NCBI GenBank assembly: GCA_963920765.1
Contig: OY987244.1
Coordinates: 8,372,501 to 8,436,500 of the forward strand
Source of the DNA: Ulota crispa
Lineage: Eukaryota > Streptophyta > Bryopsida > Orthotrichales > Orthotrichaceae
Reading direction: 5' to 3'
DNA: 64,000 bases
Both the position numbers and the translations under genes were made by a program. The notes beneath the pieces were generated by a model. It worked only from the letters and a program-made list of their open reading frames with translations. It was not told the origin of the DNA and did no database searches. Positions within the stretch are counted from its first letter, which is position 1. Each line of letters opens with the position of its first letter. This document shows, one piece after another, positions 12,066 to 24,176 of the stretch.

Positions 12066-12793
12066 AGGTGATTGCAAGAAACACTTGTACTATTTTTTGT
12101 CCCCTTCACCTCTTGCAGGTGCAGTTTGGCTTGTAACTTTTGCGCACCAAGTTTTTTTGAGTTGAGATTTCAGAAGAAGGTACATATCATAGTTATAAAC
12201 CTTCCATAATTTTTGTGTTTTTTTTAAATGATTTTACTATTTTTGAACAACCCCCAAATAGGTGTCTACCTTGGCCATTTTGGGGGTTTTTAGTACTATT
12301 TTGGGTCCAAAAATTCTTTTCTAGGGCTATAAATCGGGGATGTTGTTTATGGAGCATGCTTACATGCATTGTAGAAGGGTTTTGCAAAATTATAAATTCC
12401 ATGGCATCTACATTGTCTCAGAGTGGGCATCCTATCTCCCTTCATTGGCAAAATACAAAGAAATTCCATAGCAAAGCAATTGTACCATGTGAATGTGTTT
12501 AATGGGTTTTCAAATGGCCAATTTTTATTTTAGTTTTTTGAATTGTTTTACTATTTTTTGAAAAGCAAGAAAGAATAAGGCTTTTTGTCGGTGATTTTGT
12601 TTTGTGCATAACTTTTAGAATAAAAAGTTTCTAGGTCTAAATTTTCACGAGTATGCTATTTTAAGTGTTTTACAAATTGTTCATATTTTATTTTATTTAA
12701 AAATTATTATTTCAAAAGCTCATAGTACTACATAGTACTACCAATTTTAAGGGTGTTTGAGACAAAACTATGAAGTGTTTCTTGCAACTACCT
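12066..12793 (+). mobile_element. Inverted-repeat element, family Q copy 1
   Basis: A 728-bp non-coding element with ends AGGTGATTGCAAGAAACACT and, read inward from the right, AGGTAGTTGCAAGAAACACT. The four bases AAAG flank both sides, a possible target duplication. The interior is similar, in inverted orientation, to 17985-18732, for example the motif CATAGTACTACCAATTTTAAG near the right end and its complement in the other copy. A 95-codon open frame inside shows no known domain. Confidence 0.7.
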
Positions 12794-13110
12794 AAAGCGC
12801 TATGTACAGTACTATCTTAAGCAAGATAATAATATAATTGTAACTTTTCAACTTGCTTTTCTGAAGAAATAGAGCATTACAATCCAAATGAGAACTTCAA
12901 AGAAGACCTAAAACAAAACTTAAAGAAAAGACAACCATATATAATTGAAATATCATTCGAAATTTTTGTACTAGTATAAAAAGGAAATTATTGTATTTTA
13001 ATTTACAAGATCATTGGAATGAAAAAGAGGTCATTCAAAAATAAAAATGAAGTATCCTTGTTTAAGACTCGTTCAAAAGCCAAAATAATACATACTCATT
13101 ATCATATTTT
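12794..13110. other. No recognisable feature
   Basis: AT-rich spacer between two transposon-like blocks; nothing identified on either strand. Confidence 0.5.
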
Positions 13111-14052
13111 TTAACCCCTAAATCCATGGGGCCTTTATTTTGTCAAAAGACACTCAAAATTGCCATTTCTATTGCAAAGAGTAAGAAAATTTGAAAATTG
13201 GTCTTTTCGCATATCTAACCATAGGATCTTGTGCTAGACTAGTATAAGAATGTGGAGACTAAAATTCAAAAACTTTGACCGCACAGATTGCAAGATATTT
13301 GCATTCAAAGTGTAAAAAACAAACTTTTTTGCACCTTGCATGACTAGACTATTTGACTTTGAATTTTTTTGACTTCAAATTTTTGCACCACCAAGTTTTG
13401 AAGTTTATTTTTGTATGGTGGGAAATTGAGTTGAGAATCTTTGGAAAAGAATCAAAACAAAAAATACTTAATTTTCATTCTTAAAAAAAACATTAGGTAG
13501 AAGAAGGTATGAGATTGAACAAAAACTTAAATTATTAATAACCTTGCAATGGAACTGAAACTCAATAATTGTGATGGTGAGATTGTTCTAGAAAGCAAAC
13601 TTCACCCTCTCCAACATTTTTTTTGAAAAATTGTTAAACTTGCATTCAAAAATGAAGTTTATAAGTTATTTTTTCAAGAAGATGCTTGAGGTGCCTGAAA
13701 AACAAGATTGTCCATAACTTTCTCATAACTAGTCCAAATGGAATGGATCAAAGCTTCAGGTGTAGATAAAACTATAACCTATGACAACAAAAACAAAAAA
13801 GACAAAAAAAACAAAAGAGTTCAAGTTTTTGTAAATTTGTTTTGCTGCCCAATTTGCATAAATTTTTGCTTATCTAGGCATAAGTTTTTCTTTTGGGCAT
13901 TGATTGGAATAAAAATTAAATTCCCCAAAAGCTAATGTGTTTTCCTATCTTCAAAAAAAGTTTCAAAAAATCAAGACAAAAAATGAGGCTCTAGGTACCT
14001 GCCTGAAATCCCATTTGTCCCCTGAGGGGACACTCAAGGATTTAGGGGTTAA
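13111..14052 (+). mobile_element. TTAA element, family A copy 1
   Basis: A 942-bp block bounded by TTAACCCCTAAATCC and GGATTTAGGGGTTAA. It matches 24983-25914 over its whole length and in the same orientation, and 56583-57509 in inverted orientation. Landmarks are GTCAAAAGACACTCAAAATT near the left end and CATAACTTT(C/G)TCATAACTAG two thirds of the way in. TTAA at both borders is read as a target-site duplication, with CCCC...GGGG the true tips. No open frame is conserved, so it is non-autonomous. The piggyBac-like assignment is inferred from these ends. Confidence 0.85.
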
Positions 14053-16104
14053 ATATAAAATAATGCTTTTACATAGAGATTTTTAAATGTACATAGTATA
14101 AGTCTGTCACTATTTTGAGTGGAACATATGAAAAAATCTTACATAGATACAAATCTACTTGGTTTGGAGACCAATACATGATGTCTAGGAAGAAATCAAG
14201 TTCTTAAGATTCATCTATTGTGGGACCAAACTTTGGTCTCTATAGTTTTTGCAATAATTTCTTGAAATTACACGAAACAAAGTTTCATGATATTAAAGGG
14301 TAGTCTTGAGGGGTAACTTACCGCATTTTAGAAACAACGTGTGGCAGAATATAGATAGCCTTTTATTCATTTTGGGTAAAATTTATTACAAGTGCACATA
14401 AAGGCCATTGAAAGCCAAAAGTCATTTATACATAATTTAGTTAGCCTTCAAATGTGGGTCATTAGTATTTTGTACATATAATTTAGTGTGTCATAAATTG
14501 GATCCTCTGGACTAAATTTACTGAAACTTGTGTATAGAGCTAGGTGCATAGCTACGTGAGACGCATTGTTTTTTTTGGGCACTTAAATGCCCAACTTCTT
14601 CAAAATATAATGGGTAGCTTCAAGGCTTTAGGAAAAAAAATGGTTGTATACTTCTCAATCTAATCCTTCTCCTTTCAGCTTGTTTTTCACTTCTAGGTAT
14701 TTTTTATAAAGAATTTAGCCTAGTAATTACACTAAGATGGTAAGTATAAGTAATGATAGAGTTCCATCAAATAAGCCATTTTTCCAATTATAAGTAATCA
14801 TAGGGATCCTTTAATTCTTGTCTATGAGATAAATAAAGCCCCCCCAAAAAAACCCTTGCGGCAAGGGGTACTCAAAACATACATTGAGTGCCCCCGCCCT
14901 CCCCTCAAGTGTAGTCTATGAAAGGGGCTATGATTTTTTTTAATTTTGGAGCTTAAAAAAGTCAAGCATCAAATATTGCAAAAAGCAAGAACTACGTACT
15001 ACAAGGTTTAGGATTTATCCTTCATTCATGTGCAAATTTAGGCATGTACCAAGTGCATAAAATACATGAATAAGATATTATACCCACATATTTTTTCATA
15101 ATATATTTTAAAAATATCAAAACATTCCTAGGTACACATTGCATAATATACATTCTAGTGTTTAGATTGGACCCTCCTTGCTTCACAATGGTCACTACCT
15201 TGTAGACCACTTTTGCCTCCTATATGTTATTTATCTAATCAAAGCATCCTAGGCCTCCCTGCCTACAATCCGTGCACCCCACTCATTATTACACACACTA
15301 ACAAATATCACCATGACTCTTGCCATTGGAGTAAATTTTATCATTAGTAATGCCTCTGAATATGCAAGTTGCCCATGTATTTTTTACATTTTCATAAACA
15401 TATGGAGGGTTTCATAACCATGGAAAAGTAAGAGGATGTTTATTTGTATATTTCATAAAGTTTACTCAGATAGAATGTACTCAAACGACCCAATTTAAGT
15501 TCAAAACTTTGTGTCCATTTTACAATAGGCTACCTTACAATAAAAACAATCATCCCATAAATAGAAAATACACATCTTTAAAGTAGAGTTGTTTCAATTA
15601 CTACACCCCACACTTATAGTGCTATCTAGCAATAATTCAAGAAATAAGAAAACATGCTAGACTTAATAATAATAAGCTTAACAATAATAAGGTACCCAAC
15701 AATTGATGTCAATTTCTAAATTAATGTTAGTCATCATATTTGAAAACTGTTTTGAATACTATGTCAACCATCACAATTTTGACAAGTTTTTGAACTACTA
15801 TTTTATTTAACAATAAAGTGCCCTAGGTCCCACCTCTAAAATATTTGTGATAGGTGCCATAGTATGAAGGATGTGCAGCCAAATTATTGCTAAAAAAAAA
15901 GGCAAAATGTTGTGGCCAAAATCCTTTTTGAAGAATTACTATGGGGGCATGCCACACCTTTTTACTTATTAAATCTATTTATTGTAATTGGATTTAAAGT
16001 AGTGTAAATTGTGGAAGGGTCTTTCACTATTCAAATTCTTATATTGATTGAAGTAAACTATGTAACTTGCAAGGACATGAAATTTTGCACATTTGTAAAT
16101 GGGG
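14053..16104. other. No recognisable gene
   Basis: About 2 kb of AT-rich sequence with scattered homopolymer runs. The longest open frames are about 60 codons and show no domain. I see no paired element ends that I would defend. A short C-run beside an A-run near 14840-14860 is the only compositional oddity. Confidence 0.5.
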
Positions 16105-16498
16105 AATTGCTAACATGAACCCTAAATTGCTAACGGGACACCCCTTATGAGCATGAAATGTGATTTTTAATGCTGATTTTTTTATTTAAATCAAAAGATT
16201 TGTTACACCTTTATCATTCTAAGGCGCGCTATACTAAAAAAAATAGGTGTGCTTTAATTTGAAACTAAAAAAAGAGACTTTAGAGTTGCTTAAAGCAAAA
16301 ATACATCTAAAGATAGTATTTATGCAATAATATTTCAACAAAAATTTGTATTTGTCATGTTTTCTTTTAAGTAGGTGGTAATGCCGTGATTGAATGAATG
16401 ATGAACCACTTGAATAAATCAAAAATAGCACTAAATTATCAAATTTCATGCTCATAGGGGATGTCTCATTAGCAACTTAGGGTGTCTAGTTAGCAATT
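16105..16498. mobile_element. Inverted-repeat element with ~55-bp ends
   Basis: The left end AATTGCTAAC...ATGAGCATGAAAT (16105-16159) recurs as its complement at 16444-16498, with about nine mismatches over 55 bases. That gives a 394-bp element of MITE type. A 73-codon frame on the minus strand inside it is not recognised. A single end-like motif, TTGCTAATAGGGACCCTATGAGC, also occurs near 19803, suggesting other copies. No target duplication is clear. Confidence 0.65.
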
Positions 16499-16966
16499 GA
16501 TTTCTCTTGTTAATATTGTGTTGTAATAGATAATGTTGAATTTCAATCTTGAGAGAAACATGGAATTTTAGTATCATTTGTACTTGTCCTTCATGTTTAA
16601 TGTGGAACCTAAACTAAACTCATGCTTACCTATCAAACAACATACCAACTAGGGCATTGGTGTTACTTTGTGCAAGAGTGTTACTCAATTGTGGCTGCCA
16701 AAGCATGGATCCTTTAATTTAGTTGAATGCATGTCATTTATTGCATTTATTTGCAACCTCAAATTCTTCCATGCTTATTTGCAATGTGAGCAAAAAAATT
16801 TGAAGGATCAATTGATTCTTGCCTAAGCTTTCAACTGACTCTCCACATGGTTGTATTCTATATTGTGGTTGATCATGCATTATGCTCAACTTCTATATTT
16901 GCTTCTTGTTCTTTTTTTGTGATTCTTGGAGTTGCCCCATGGTATAAAATGTTGTTTAATCCCTAA
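16499..16966. other. No recognisable gene
   Basis: AT-rich spacer with no supported feature on either strand. Confidence 0.5.
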
Positions 16967-17409
16967 GAGCAATCCTCCACCAGTTGACTCTAGTCAAGGA
17001 GGTGGCGAGGCCGGAAGGCAATTTTACAAAATTGGATCTCCACCGGTGCCTCGCCTTAGCCAAGAAACTCACCGGCCTCATCAAGCAGCGCTCCGCGGAC
17101 GGGGAGCTCCCGGGCTTCTCAAGTTTTTTGGCAAGCTCAAATCTTGGTCCATGCAGACTATTTTTGGGTTTTTGATTCTTGTCTTGGGCTCTTCAATCTT
17201 AATTTGACCATGCTACTCCTAGTCACTGGCATTAAAGCCATTTTTTTTTGCAAAAACAGGGGCCACACAACCCGCTCATTGCAACTGTAAACTCTTGGCC
17301 AGTGTGACACCGATGGAGATTGGGAAGCAAACCCGGCCATATTTGCCTCCCTGGGCCCTTGCAACTTGCTCTAGCTAGTCAAAAATTGCCCGGACCGGCG
17401 GAGATGCTC
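16967..17409. mobile_element. Harbinger/Tourist-type element (TAA target)
   Basis: A 443-bp element beginning GAGCAATCCTCCACCAG and ending CCGGCGGAGATGCTC, with TAA directly on both sides (16964-16966 and 17410-17412). A 3-bp TAA or TTA duplication with GAGCATCTCC-like ends fits PIF/Harbinger-derived MITEs of plants. Related ends occur at 21062, 50704, 51288 and 62496. The interior is more GC-rich than its surroundings; the open frames in it show no transposase motif. Confidence 0.75.
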
Positions 17410-17412
17410 TAA

Positions 17413-17984
17413 GAAAGACAACACCCAACATATGGACTACAAGTGATTTTAAATGCTTATATTGAGAGCTTTGTGAAATAGATGGCCGCACCCAAATATA
17501 CTCAAAAACTATTTTAGTCTGTTTTTCAATTCCATATCTAATTGAGTCAATGAATACTTCATGAATTTTATGCAGGCTTTGACTTTTTTCAGGTTTAGAT
17601 TGGAGAACAAAAAATTGCTAAAGTAAATATCTTATTAGGTTGTGTTTAATTTTGATCCACACGCTCCAAATCTCCATGATTCCTCCTCCTCCTTGCACTC
17701 TTTATGTGCATTCACACCAATGGAATATGACCCCTCCCCACATACAAAGAGAGGAAAAGATAACCTTCAAGGGGCAAGCATGGAACAAAGAGATCCCACC
17801 CTTTTTACTAAAATCTCCACTCTTTGTGTCATATGCCACATTGGAACAAGGTTGAAATTAAACACCTTGGTGCAATTGAGTGCGTGTCAAAATTGGAACT
17901 TCTACTTGAGAATAAAACGCTTGGGAGATGCATGTGTCAAATATAGAAAGAATTTAGAATTGGGCTTTGACACCCCTATTTTAG
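17413..17984. other. No recognisable gene
   Basis: Two overlapping frames near 17640-17990, the longer 116 codons, show no domain I know and have no neighbouring features to support them. I regard them as chance frames. Confidence 0.45.
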
Positions 17985-18732
17985 TTGGGTAGTCGCAAGA
18001 ATGACTTGTCCGTTTTGTCTTAAACACCCTTAAAATTGGTAGTATTAGGTAGTACTATGAGCTTTTGAAATATGTATTTTTAAATTAAATAAAATATGGA
18101 AAATTTGTAAAGCACTTAAAATAGCATACTTGTGAAAATTCAAACCTAGAAAAAATTTATCCTAAAAGTTATGCACAAAAATAGGACATAAATTATCAAC
18201 AAAAAGACAAATTCCTTTTTGCTTTTTGGAAAATTGTAAAATAATTCAATAAAGTAAAATAAAAAATGGCCATTTCTCATCTCTAGATCATTAGCTTGAA
18301 GCCTTGAATTGGTGCAAGTGCTTTTTGGAGGAAAGTTTTTGTCTTTCACCAATGGAGGGAGAAAGGATGCCCACTTTGAGACAATGTGCAGGGCAAATTT
18401 TTTGAGTTAAGTAAAACTGGTCAAATTATCTGTGTAATGATGCATCCTAAACCACTTCCCTAATTTGTGGCTTTGGATTTTCTTTTTGGACCCAAAATAG
18501 TATTGAAAACCACCAAAACCACAAAGGTAGACATGCAATCGGGGTCCACTTAAAAATAGTAAAATAATAATAAAAAAACCAAAAAGATATCAAATGTCAA
18601 TAACTTTCTTGTTCACCTTGCTTTGAAATTTCAAGTCAAAATGACTAAAATTGCAAAAGATAGGACCTAAAAACCACCCACATGAGGTGGAGGGGACAGT
18701 AAACAGGACATGTCATTCTTGCAATCACCCAA
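17985..18732 (-). mobile_element. Inverted-repeat element, family Q copy 2
   Basis: A 748-bp element whose ends are TTGGGTAGTCGCAAGAATGA and, read inward from the right, TTGGGTGATTGCAAGAATGA. The terminal 27 bases match at about 23 positions. It is the reverse-oriented relative of 12066-12793. It is non-coding. I could not settle the target duplication, so the superfamily is open. Confidence 0.7.
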
Positions 18733-18940
18733 CAACACATAAGTTTGTTTGTTTTTTGTGATAAAGAGAGGGGCTCTACAAAAGGATTCCAAAAATCAAA
18801 AAAATCTCTCAAAAGCTAACCCCTCCCCCCTATTCTTTTGAGAAAATCCAAAATTTTGGAATGTCCAATGACAAGATTGATTATCCTAAACTTTGTTCTA
18901 CTATCTTTTGGGTAGAAGTTCCAACTCAGATGCCCCCATA
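18733..18940. other. No recognisable feature
   Basis: Short spacer between two repeat elements; nothing identified. Confidence 0.4.
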
Positions 18941-19257
18941 AGGTAGGAACACCAATAAGCATTAGTTTAAGGGTTTTGAACATGATGACTTTTAATAAAC
19001 ATCAAGCAAATTATAGGATCCTATTAGCAACAAAAAAATTAAAAAAAACTATGACCTTTGAATGTATTATTTGGATACTATGAGAAAAAGTTGTGAATTT
19101 CTAAAGAGAAAGCTACCGTTGTACCCATAACAAACATGAAGGTTTCATGTTCAGAAGTTATACATCCTTGTAATTACATCTACTTACTTCTACAGATTTT
19201 CCAAGATTTTAGAGGTGACGGTTATGGGGACACTAACACTTATGGATGTTCCTACCT
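18941..19257 (+). mobile_element. AGGTA-ended TA-flanked element, family P copy 1
   Basis: A 317-bp block with tips AGGTAGGAACACCAATAAGC and the near complement GCTTATTGG-like CTTATGGATGTTCCTACCT. TA is present immediately on both sides. It matches 61834-62155 in reverse orientation over its length, for example GGTGACGGTTATGGGGACAC against GTGTCCCCATAACCGTCACC. It is non-coding. A TA target suggests a Tc1/mariner-like source, but the tips are not canonical. Confidence 0.75.
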
Positions 19258-19259
19258 TA

Positions 19260-21058
19260 ATGAGAGTTTGAAATCTTAACCAAGGGGGTTTCATGTTCCC
19301 CCCTTGAGGAGAATGTACCCTCAAGAGCAGTGTTTGGGGAGAAATTTTAGCTTCATCGGTTGAAATCCGGCATTGTCCAATTTCAACCAGATTTTCACTA
19401 GCATGCACCGGTTATTTCTTAAAAAAATTCTAAATTTCTATTGTAACGTACTAGATTTAGACCTTTTTGGAAAAGAAGACAAATCTTTTATCCGGTAGTC
19501 AGCAAGAATTTTTGCAATTTCAAGCGGTTAACAATGCACTAACCGCCAGTTCTTCTTGAATGTTGCTCAAGGGTGAAGGGTCTATTGTAAGGTAGACACA
19601 TCGTTCTCCAACCCCTCTCCAATTCCGCACCCTACTTTTGAGCTTCTCCACCCACTTTTGAACCCAAGTGGAGCAGTGAATGCCTCTTGCACAAGCAAAT
19701 TCTGCCACATGTAAGGTGCTAAGCTACTTTGAGATGGTTGGAATTGGAACCCTTAAGTGCCATTATATGAACACATCCAAGCTGTTTCAAGGGTAATCTA
19801 GAGTTGCTAATAGGGACCCTATGAGCTATAACTTTGCCCTTAAATATAAAATAATCTACAATACTTTTTTCCACAAAAACTGTGTTCCACAACAGCTTGT
19901 TGAAAGACTAATTCTACTGAATTTTTCTTGAATTCTGAGGTACCCCAAACCCTTAAACGGTCGGGTATGGGTCAGCCCATTTCTTTTGGCGATTTGGAGC
20001 CAAAAGGCTCCAGGCTTTTAGCTCTGGCAATTTGGCCCTTGAAAAAAATGATAATTTTTTTTACATGAAGCCAAATTGTCTCCCTCCATGATAAAGTAAT
20101 TGCCATGTGGCTTTGCATGTCACTCCTATTTTTGCCAAAGTTGCTAGTTGGTTTTAAGAACAAGACCGCTGCATCGCAAGTGGCTTCGCCACTTTGCACT
20201 AGCGCATTGTTGCCTGTTGCTTATTTCTCTTTGGTTGTCACTTTCAAAGCGCCATATTGCAAGCTCTTAAGTTTGCTTTCCACCTAAGTTATGGATTTCT
20301 TTACGTCGATGCAATCTCTTTAATTGCCTCATTTCACTTATGTGATTGCCAATTTTGTAGTTGCGCTAGATACACGGTGCATCAAAACTTACAATAATGG
20401 TGGTTGCGTAGTAGGAGTGCAAGACAGTCGTTTATAGTAAAATCTTCAAGTTGTTGTTGTTGATGAGAAGCTTATGGAGTTACAATGTGCTAGTTTAGGA
20501 TTTTAGTGTGTGCTCATTGATGAGAGGCTTACGGAGTTACAATGTGTTGGTTTAGGATTGTGGTGTGTGTTTAATGGCTCATTTTTGCTTTTTTGCTCAG
20601 TTGCAATATTATGTAGGGAGATTGTCATGTTTGTCTTGGGTTTTTGAAGTTATTGTTTTTTGTTAGGGACTTTGAATGCAAGCCTTGCCACAAGTAACAA
20701 AAATACATTGAAAATTGTAATACTATAACCATTGGGGAGCAAAAATATGTTGAATATTGTATTATTGTAGGCGTTCAAATTATACTCCTCATCAAGACAT
20801 TTTGCAAGTACTTGTATTCAAAAAATTTACTTCGTCGCCAAATTTCTACCTACACTTTTCACTTAGTGCCATACGTTTTCTCCTTGCAAATAAAAACAAT
20901 CGCCTGTCTGACTTTGTGTGTTTCAAACAAGGAGCCATAGTGGCTGATGACCAAAAACAAACAAAAATGCCCTGGTATGGGTGTAGAGCAATCTTATAAA
21001 AAAGCTGGAGTGCTCAAGTAATGACACTTGGCTGTCTAGAAGTTGTAAGTTATTCCCC
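19260..21058. other. No recognisable gene
   Basis: About 1.8 kb without a supported gene. It contains a partial match at about 19803 to the end of the 16105-16498 element and a two-copy direct repeat at about 20461-20576, annotated separately. Open frames are 60-80 codons and unrecognised. Confidence 0.45.
20461..20576 (+). repeat. Two-copy ~57-bp tandem repeat
   Basis: Two head-to-tail copies of a unit beginning TGATGAGA(A/G)GCTTA(T/C)GGAG and containing TTACAATGTG and GTTTAGGATT. Copy 1 runs to about 20517, copy 2 to about 20576. They differ at roughly eight positions. No function is suggested by the sequence. Confidence 0.75.
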
Positions 21059-21061
21059 TTA

Positions 21062-21375
21062 GAGCATCTCCACCAGTGACTCCAACATGCTGAAATTGGA
21101 TGAAATATGATGAGGCCTCTCTCAAAAGCCTCTCTTGACACTGGGTCTTGCCGAGCTTAGCAAGAGGCCTTCAAGCCACTATTCATTCACTATTCACCTT
21201 AAGTTTAGTGAGCTTTATTCTCTACTTTTTTTGATAAGTGGTCAACTGCTTATTTATGGTGCATGTTGGAGTGCGAGGCCACCTTTTCAAAGAGCATAGG
21301 TGGAGATCAAGGGGCTTGAGGCCTTGCCAAAATAGATGGAAAAGTTTGAAAGAGCCCGGACCGGTGGAGATGCTC
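21062..21375. mobile_element. Harbinger/Tourist-type MITE (TTA target)
   Basis: A 314-bp element from GAGCATCTCCACCAG to CCGGTGGAGATGCTC with TTA on both sides (21059-21061 and 21376-21378). It is the cleanest example of this family here. It is non-coding; the small frame across it is a chance one. Confidence 0.85.
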
Positions 21376-21378
21376 TTA

Positions 21379-21812
21379 CGAATACAAGAGTCCTCTGTCA
21401 TGTGATCTGTCAGTCTGCAGCCCCGGTTCCACTTGAGAACATGACAGCTGATAAGTGATAACCCTCCGAATGCGCATAACTGAAACAAAGAAGAACAGAC
21501 CTTTTTGTGTTTCATTTTCTTATCTTCAGTTACCATCATCATTTTCTATCGGATTTACCTTGGGGCCCTGCCCTGTCAGAAAAGTTCAAGAGCATGTTCT
21601 CTGAAAGCAGCTGCAAACAACAGCACCCATGTCCTTATTTGTATGATGTTCTCAACACACAGTCATCTCTGGATATAAAACAACCAGAAATTAGGTCCGG
21701 CATTTCTGTGCAGGAAACCCTTTGCTCGTGTTTCTGTACATGGAGTAACTTAGATTTTGACTATTGAATTGCTCTGGAAGCAGTCAAGCTGTAAAATCAT
21801 ATGTGATCTACC
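21379..21812. other. No recognisable gene
   Basis: Non-repetitive sequence; open frames up to 86 codons lack any recognised motif. Confidence 0.45.
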
Positions 21813-22731
21813 TTAACCCCTAAAATTCTTTTGTGTTTAGAGGCCCAAAATTGCTTCAAAATATTAGTCCCCAAATCAAGGTCAAAATCTTCATTGAAAC
21901 TTAATTTTTAACAAATCCAACCGTAGGATCCTTTGGTCGACTTGTACAAGTACATTGTCCCAAAATTTCAGAATGAATATCCCCACCAATTGCAAGATCA
22001 ATGTGCCTAAATTTCAAAATGTAGGTTTTTCTAGTCCTTCCAAAATGTGAAGTTTTGTTTTTCAAACTTCCTAGAAAAAAACACATATGTTGTATTTCTT
22101 GTCCAATTTTTGCAATATGTCAGAAAATGGGTTGAAAGCATATATAAAAAAATTTAACCAAAAAAAGTTTGGATTCATTTTTACAAAAATCGTAAAGTGA
22201 AAGGTATTGATGAATGAAAGATATAACTAATATGCTAATAAGTTTTGGAAGAATTTGAAAATTGTTAATCCCAATGGTGAGAATGCTCCAACAGACAATT
22301 AGTAACTTTCTCTCTCATTTTCATTTCTAATTTTTCAAAATTGAGAGTAAAAGATAACTTTATATGTTTTTTCTACCCTCTTCCTACCTTCATTGCCCGC
22401 AAAAGAAAACTCCTTGTAACTCTTACCTTGTTATTTGGAATTGAGTGATTCGATTTTTTTTCAAGTAGGTATCAATCTATACAATTCTACAAAACAATTA
22501 AAAAAAATTAGAATATATATTTTGCTGCCCGATTTGACATTGAAATTGAAAAAACCTTCTAACTCTAGTAATACTTATCGGAATGACATGAAATAAAGCT
22601 TCACATGTATATTATGATGAGTAGCATCCATCTTAAAAATTTCATGAAAAAATTCCAAATCATGAAATCAATAGAGCCTGCTCGAGTTCTCATAAAGTCC
22701 AAAGTAGGTTCCTTGGGCCTTTAGGGGTTAA
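21813..22731. mobile_element. TTAA element, single copy (ends CCCCTAAA)
   Basis: A 919-bp block bounded by TTAACCCCTAAAATTC and GGGCCTTTAGGGGTTAA. Length and tips match the other ~930-bp TTAA elements, and internal phrases such as CCCAATGGTGAGAATG echo family A. I find no close full-length relative in the window. Its right TTAA coincides with the start of a 23-bp tandem array. Confidence 0.75.
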
Positions 22732-22890
22732 AACTTAGGACATCGACCTCTTAAAACTCAGGACATCAACCTCTTAAAACTCAGGACATCAACCTCTTAA
22801 AACTCAGGACATCAACCTCTTAAAACTCAGGACATCAACCTCTTAAAACTCAGGACATCAACCTCTTAAAACTCAGGACATCAACCCCTC
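22730..22890 (+). repeat. 23-bp tandem repeat array, 7 units
   Basis: Seven head-to-tail units of AAAACTCAGGACATCAACCT plus CTT. The first and last units carry a few changes. There are no spacers. Each junction contains TTAA, and a unit read from that TTAA (TTAAAACTCAGGACATCAAC) resembles the tip of the TTAA elements (TTAACCCCTAAAGGACCAAG). The array begins exactly where the preceding TTAA element ends. Confidence 0.9.
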
Positions 22891-24176
22891 AAGGATCATG
22901 CCTTCAAATTTTGAACGATGAATGAACGGAAACAAGTCCCCTTTGCATAAAGGAACTTGATTTTTTTTTCTTGGATCTCGCTTTGGTTTTTTAGCATTTG
23001 AATAATCTAGATCCTCACAAAGAGCTCTTTGAACCAAATAACCAAAACCAAAATTTGAAAACTGCAATAACAAAAAGTTAGCACCCTGGTCTCAGTAACT
23101 TATAAACAAAACCTTACAAATTTTGATAGTTGAGAGTTCAACAAGTTTAGTCATCCGTCCAATATCTAGTTCTGAGACTTTTCATAAAAAATCCTCACGA
23201 AAATTGTTAACTTGAACAACCTGCTTTGAACATTATTGAAGAGGTAGCACTCCATGGGGTTACAACCTCCTATTAGACTGAAAAAAAGACTTTCGTAAGT
23301 TCATTGTTGAAGTTGTAATAAAATTCTCAAATTTCATAATTATGCAAAAGGGTAAACAGAGCTTCACATCAATGGTTGAAATAACTAGAAAACAACAAAA
23401 ATAAAGCGTCTAAGTTCCATTTTGCAACGTATGATGATTAAGTGTACATCCGTTAGCAAATCAATAAGCATTAGTTATGGCCAACAAATACTGAACATTT
23501 TTGACTCGCTATTTAAGATAATAACTCTTAGGATTTTTCTCCAAGCAGCAACAGACTCTTTTTTTTTTTTTTCCATTTTTATTAATTGTATTTAGCTACT
23601 AGTGATAGGCTTCTTGAAATAACTCAAAAAAGTTCATAACGATGCATACAAATAAAATTATGCACCCAAATAATGAATGGTAATTTGATTACATCCATTA
23701 GAAAAACCCAAAAAACAAGTGTTCTTCACAGCAAACATAACTAAACATTTTTGAATGATAATTTTTGGAAGGTTCCCTGGGGCATCATCAATGACCTCAA
23801 TCTTTGCAAGCAGCAGATTTTTTGCATTTCACCTGTTGAAATCAAGCTTTACCTAATTCCAAATAGTTTTTTCATAGACATGCACACGATGTTGATTATG
23901 ATTATAGTGTAATATATTATAAGCAGAAACTTTTGGAGAATCTAGCCAGTTTTGTCAGTCGGTAGCTTCAAATTTCAACATGTTCTTTTTTGCCATTTCA
24001 ATCCGTTGATTTTGTATTGATAATCAATTCTTCCCTTTAATCATTTGCAAGCTTAGTTGATTATTGATCTTGGATGGCCTAGCCAATATTTAAGGAGATT
24101 TTGAGCTCCTTCGATATTTCTCATAGTCAATCAGGTTTTTGAGTGCATGCACTAGATATTGCCTACATGATTATAC
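22891..24176. other. Unrecognised AT-rich sequence
   Basis: The start (TCAACCCCTCAAGGATCATG at about 22882) looks like a TTAA-element left tip, but I find no matching right tip. Between about 23320 and 23830 there appear to be two diverged tandem copies of a ~270-bp unit; shared phrases are TACATCC(G/A)TTAG, ACATTTTTGA and GCAAGCAGCA. No gene is recognised. Confidence 0.4.

Noticed and set aside
13111..14052. Harbinger-type element with a 3-bp TTA/TAA target instead of TTAA
   Set aside because: A TTA duplication would not leave TTAA symmetrically at both ends, and unoccupied sites of related insertions contain exactly one TTAA.
22730..22890. CRISPR array
   Set aside because: Units are directly adjacent with no spacers, and the surrounding DNA is eukaryotic.
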